Of a DNA stretch of 64,000 nucleotides, positions 63,176 through 64,000 are shown one piece after another. The translations under genes and the position numbers were made by a program. The notes under the pieces were generated by a model. It saw only the letters and a list, made by a program, of their open reading frames with translations. It ran no database searches and was not told where the DNA came from. Source of the DNA: DASYPQ01 sp036006425 (GTDB lineage: Bacteria > Planctomycetota > UBA1135 > GCA-002686595); contig DASYPQ010000027.1 of NCBI GenBank assembly GCA_036006425.1, positions 248,001 through 312,000 of the forward strand. The letters run 5' to 3'. How positions within the stretch are numbered: position 1 is the first letter of the stretch; every line of letters starts with the position of its first letter.

Positions 63176-63934
63176 ATGCCTTCCCAGCCCGAATCGCGCC
63201 CGGCGGCACCGCGGGTCGTCTGCACGGTGCCGACGTACAACGAGTCGGCCAACATCCTCGCCTTGTCCCGCGAACTCCTCGCGCTCGCTCCCGACCTGCA
63301 CGTCCTCGTCATCGACGACGATTCCCCGGACGGCACGTGGCGACTCGTCGAGGAAGCGGGCCGCGCGGAACCGCGGCTGCATCTCCTGCGGCGCACGACC
63401 GATCGCGGCCGCGGTCGCTCGGGCCGGGACGGATTCCTCGAGGCACTGCGGATGGGCGCCCGCATCGTGATCGAGATGGACGCGGACTTCAGCCACCTTC
63501 CGGCGCACGTCCCGCTCCTCGTCGCGCGCCTCGACGCGCCGGGGCCGCCCGTCGGGCTCGTGCTCGGCTCGCGCGGCGTCGCCGGCGGGAGCGACGCGGA
63601 CCGCGGCTTCCTGCGCCGGCTGCTCACGAAGGCCGCGAACCTGTACATCCGCATCGTGCTCGGGCTCGCCGTGCGCGACTGCAATTCGGGCTTCCGCTGC
63701 TGGCGCCGGGAGACGCTCGAGCGGATCCGCGTCGCGGAGACGTTCTCCGCGGGGCCCGCCATCGTGCAGGAGCTGCTGTTCAAGACGGCCCGCGCCGGCA
63801 TCGGTGTCGCGGAAGTGCCGATCGACTTCGCCAACCGCCGCCACGGCAGCTCGACGCTGACCTTCGGCAAGCTCCTGACCGGGTACACGACAGTGCTCGA
63901 GCTGCGCTGGCTCGCCTGGATGGGGAAACTCTGA
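63176..63934 (+). CDS. Polyprenol-phosphate sugar transferase (Dpm1-like GT2)
   Basis: 252 residues. GT-A motifs: TVPTYNESANILALSREL (N-terminus), LVIDDDSPDGTWRLVEEA (nucleotide site, about residue 43), VIEMDADFSHLP (DxD) and AVRDCNSGFRCWRR (Dpm-type D-x-x-S-G-F-R). It likely loads mannose or a similar sugar on a polyprenyl phosphate. The downstream membrane protein starts 4 nt later and may use that lipid-linked sugar. Confidence 0.85.
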   Translation: MPSQPESRPAAPRVVCTVPTYNESANILALSRELLALAPDLHVLVIDDDSPDGTWRLVEEAGRAEPRLHLLRRTTDRGRGRSGRDGFLEALRMGARIVIEMDADFSHLPAHVPLLVARLDAPGPPVGLVLGSRGVAGGSDADRGFLRRLLTKAANLYIRIVLGLAVRDCNSGFRCWRRETLERIRVAETFSAGPAIVQELLFKTARAGIGVAEVPIDFANRRHGSSTLTFGKLLTGYTTVLELRWLAWMGKL

Positions 63935-63938
63935 GGCG

Positions 63939-64000
63939 ATGACCCGGCGCTTCCCGCTCGGCCTCGCCCTCGCGCTGCTCGTCTACGTCGTCCTCCGCGG
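63939..64000 (+). CDS. Membrane protein, truncated by the window edge
   Basis: Only about 20 residues are visible (MTRRFPLGLALALLVYVVLR), a first transmembrane helix. After a Dpm1-like GT, a GT39/PMT-type glycosyltransferase is a plausible guess but cannot be supported from this much sequence. Confidence 0.6.
   Translation, partial: MTRRFPLGLALALLVYVVLR

Overview
This 64 kb window is a gene-dense, very GC-rich (about 70% by eye) bacterial chromosome segment with about 55 protein genes and one tRNA. Its protein families point to Planctomycetota, most likely one of the high-GC lineages: a CRTAC1-like FG-GAP/ASPIC protein beside a TPR lipoprotein, secreted HEAT-repeat proteins, secreted squalene-cyclase-like toroid proteins, the ebo genes, a carbamoyltransferase with DUF5989 and SGNH-hydrolase neighbours, and many secreted proteins and lipoproteins of unknown function. 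The phylum is inferred from family content only. I see no insertion sequence, prophage, CRISPR array or rRNA.

Layout. 0-2.7 kb: a secreted protein running off the left edge, a Trm112-like protein, eboE and tRNA-Glu(UUC) with a clear promoter and terminator. 2.8-10.1 kb: TPR lipoprotein plus CRTAC1-like protein, then on the minus strand a KimA-like potassium/APC transporter, XerC-type recombinase, a membrane protein and a coiled-coil secreted protein. 10.2-18 kb, plus strand: MFS transporter, pabB, two secreted proteins, xseA, a GT2 glycosyltransferase and a DUF1003 membrane protein. 18-25 kb, minus strand: a pentapeptide-repeat protein in GC-poorer DNA, a deoxyhypusine-synthase-like enzyme and two tandem secreted HEAT-repeat paralogues. 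25-33.8 kb: CPBP protease, nadA, a beta-helix/PA14 protein, a large carboxypeptidase-regulatory-like protein and pruA.

34-37.8 kb holds a ferritin-like protein, a carbamoyltransferase with an altered metal site, an SGNH hydrolase and DUF5989. This resembles the carbamoyltransferase/SxtJ/DUF5989/SGNH cassettes known elsewhere. 37.9-42.8 kb is a tightly coupled five-gene unit: two secreted toroid paralogues around a coiled-coil lipoprotein, then eboA and eboB. 42.8-53 kb: a thioredoxin-fold protein, PLP decarboxylase, M28 peptidase, sulfatase-like hydrolase, YwqK-like lipoprotein, amidohydrolase, FkbM methyltransferase, a PTPS/QueD homologue and three small secreted proteins. 53-64 kb: a GT9 glycosyltransferase, a fusion of an alkyltransferase-like domain to an Oxygenase-NA type dioxygenase, miaB, a TetR regulator, an S41 protease, an epimerase, mdh, ribD, and a methyltransferase/GT2 pair leading into a truncated membrane protein.

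A window-wide signal is how genes start. Genes inside operons have Shine-Dalgarno sequences or overlap the previous stop (ATGA/GTGA). At least a dozen first genes instead have a -10-like hexamer (TAGGAT, TACACT, TACCAT, TACATT and similar) ending 6-9 nt before the start codon, which suggests widespread leaderless transcription.
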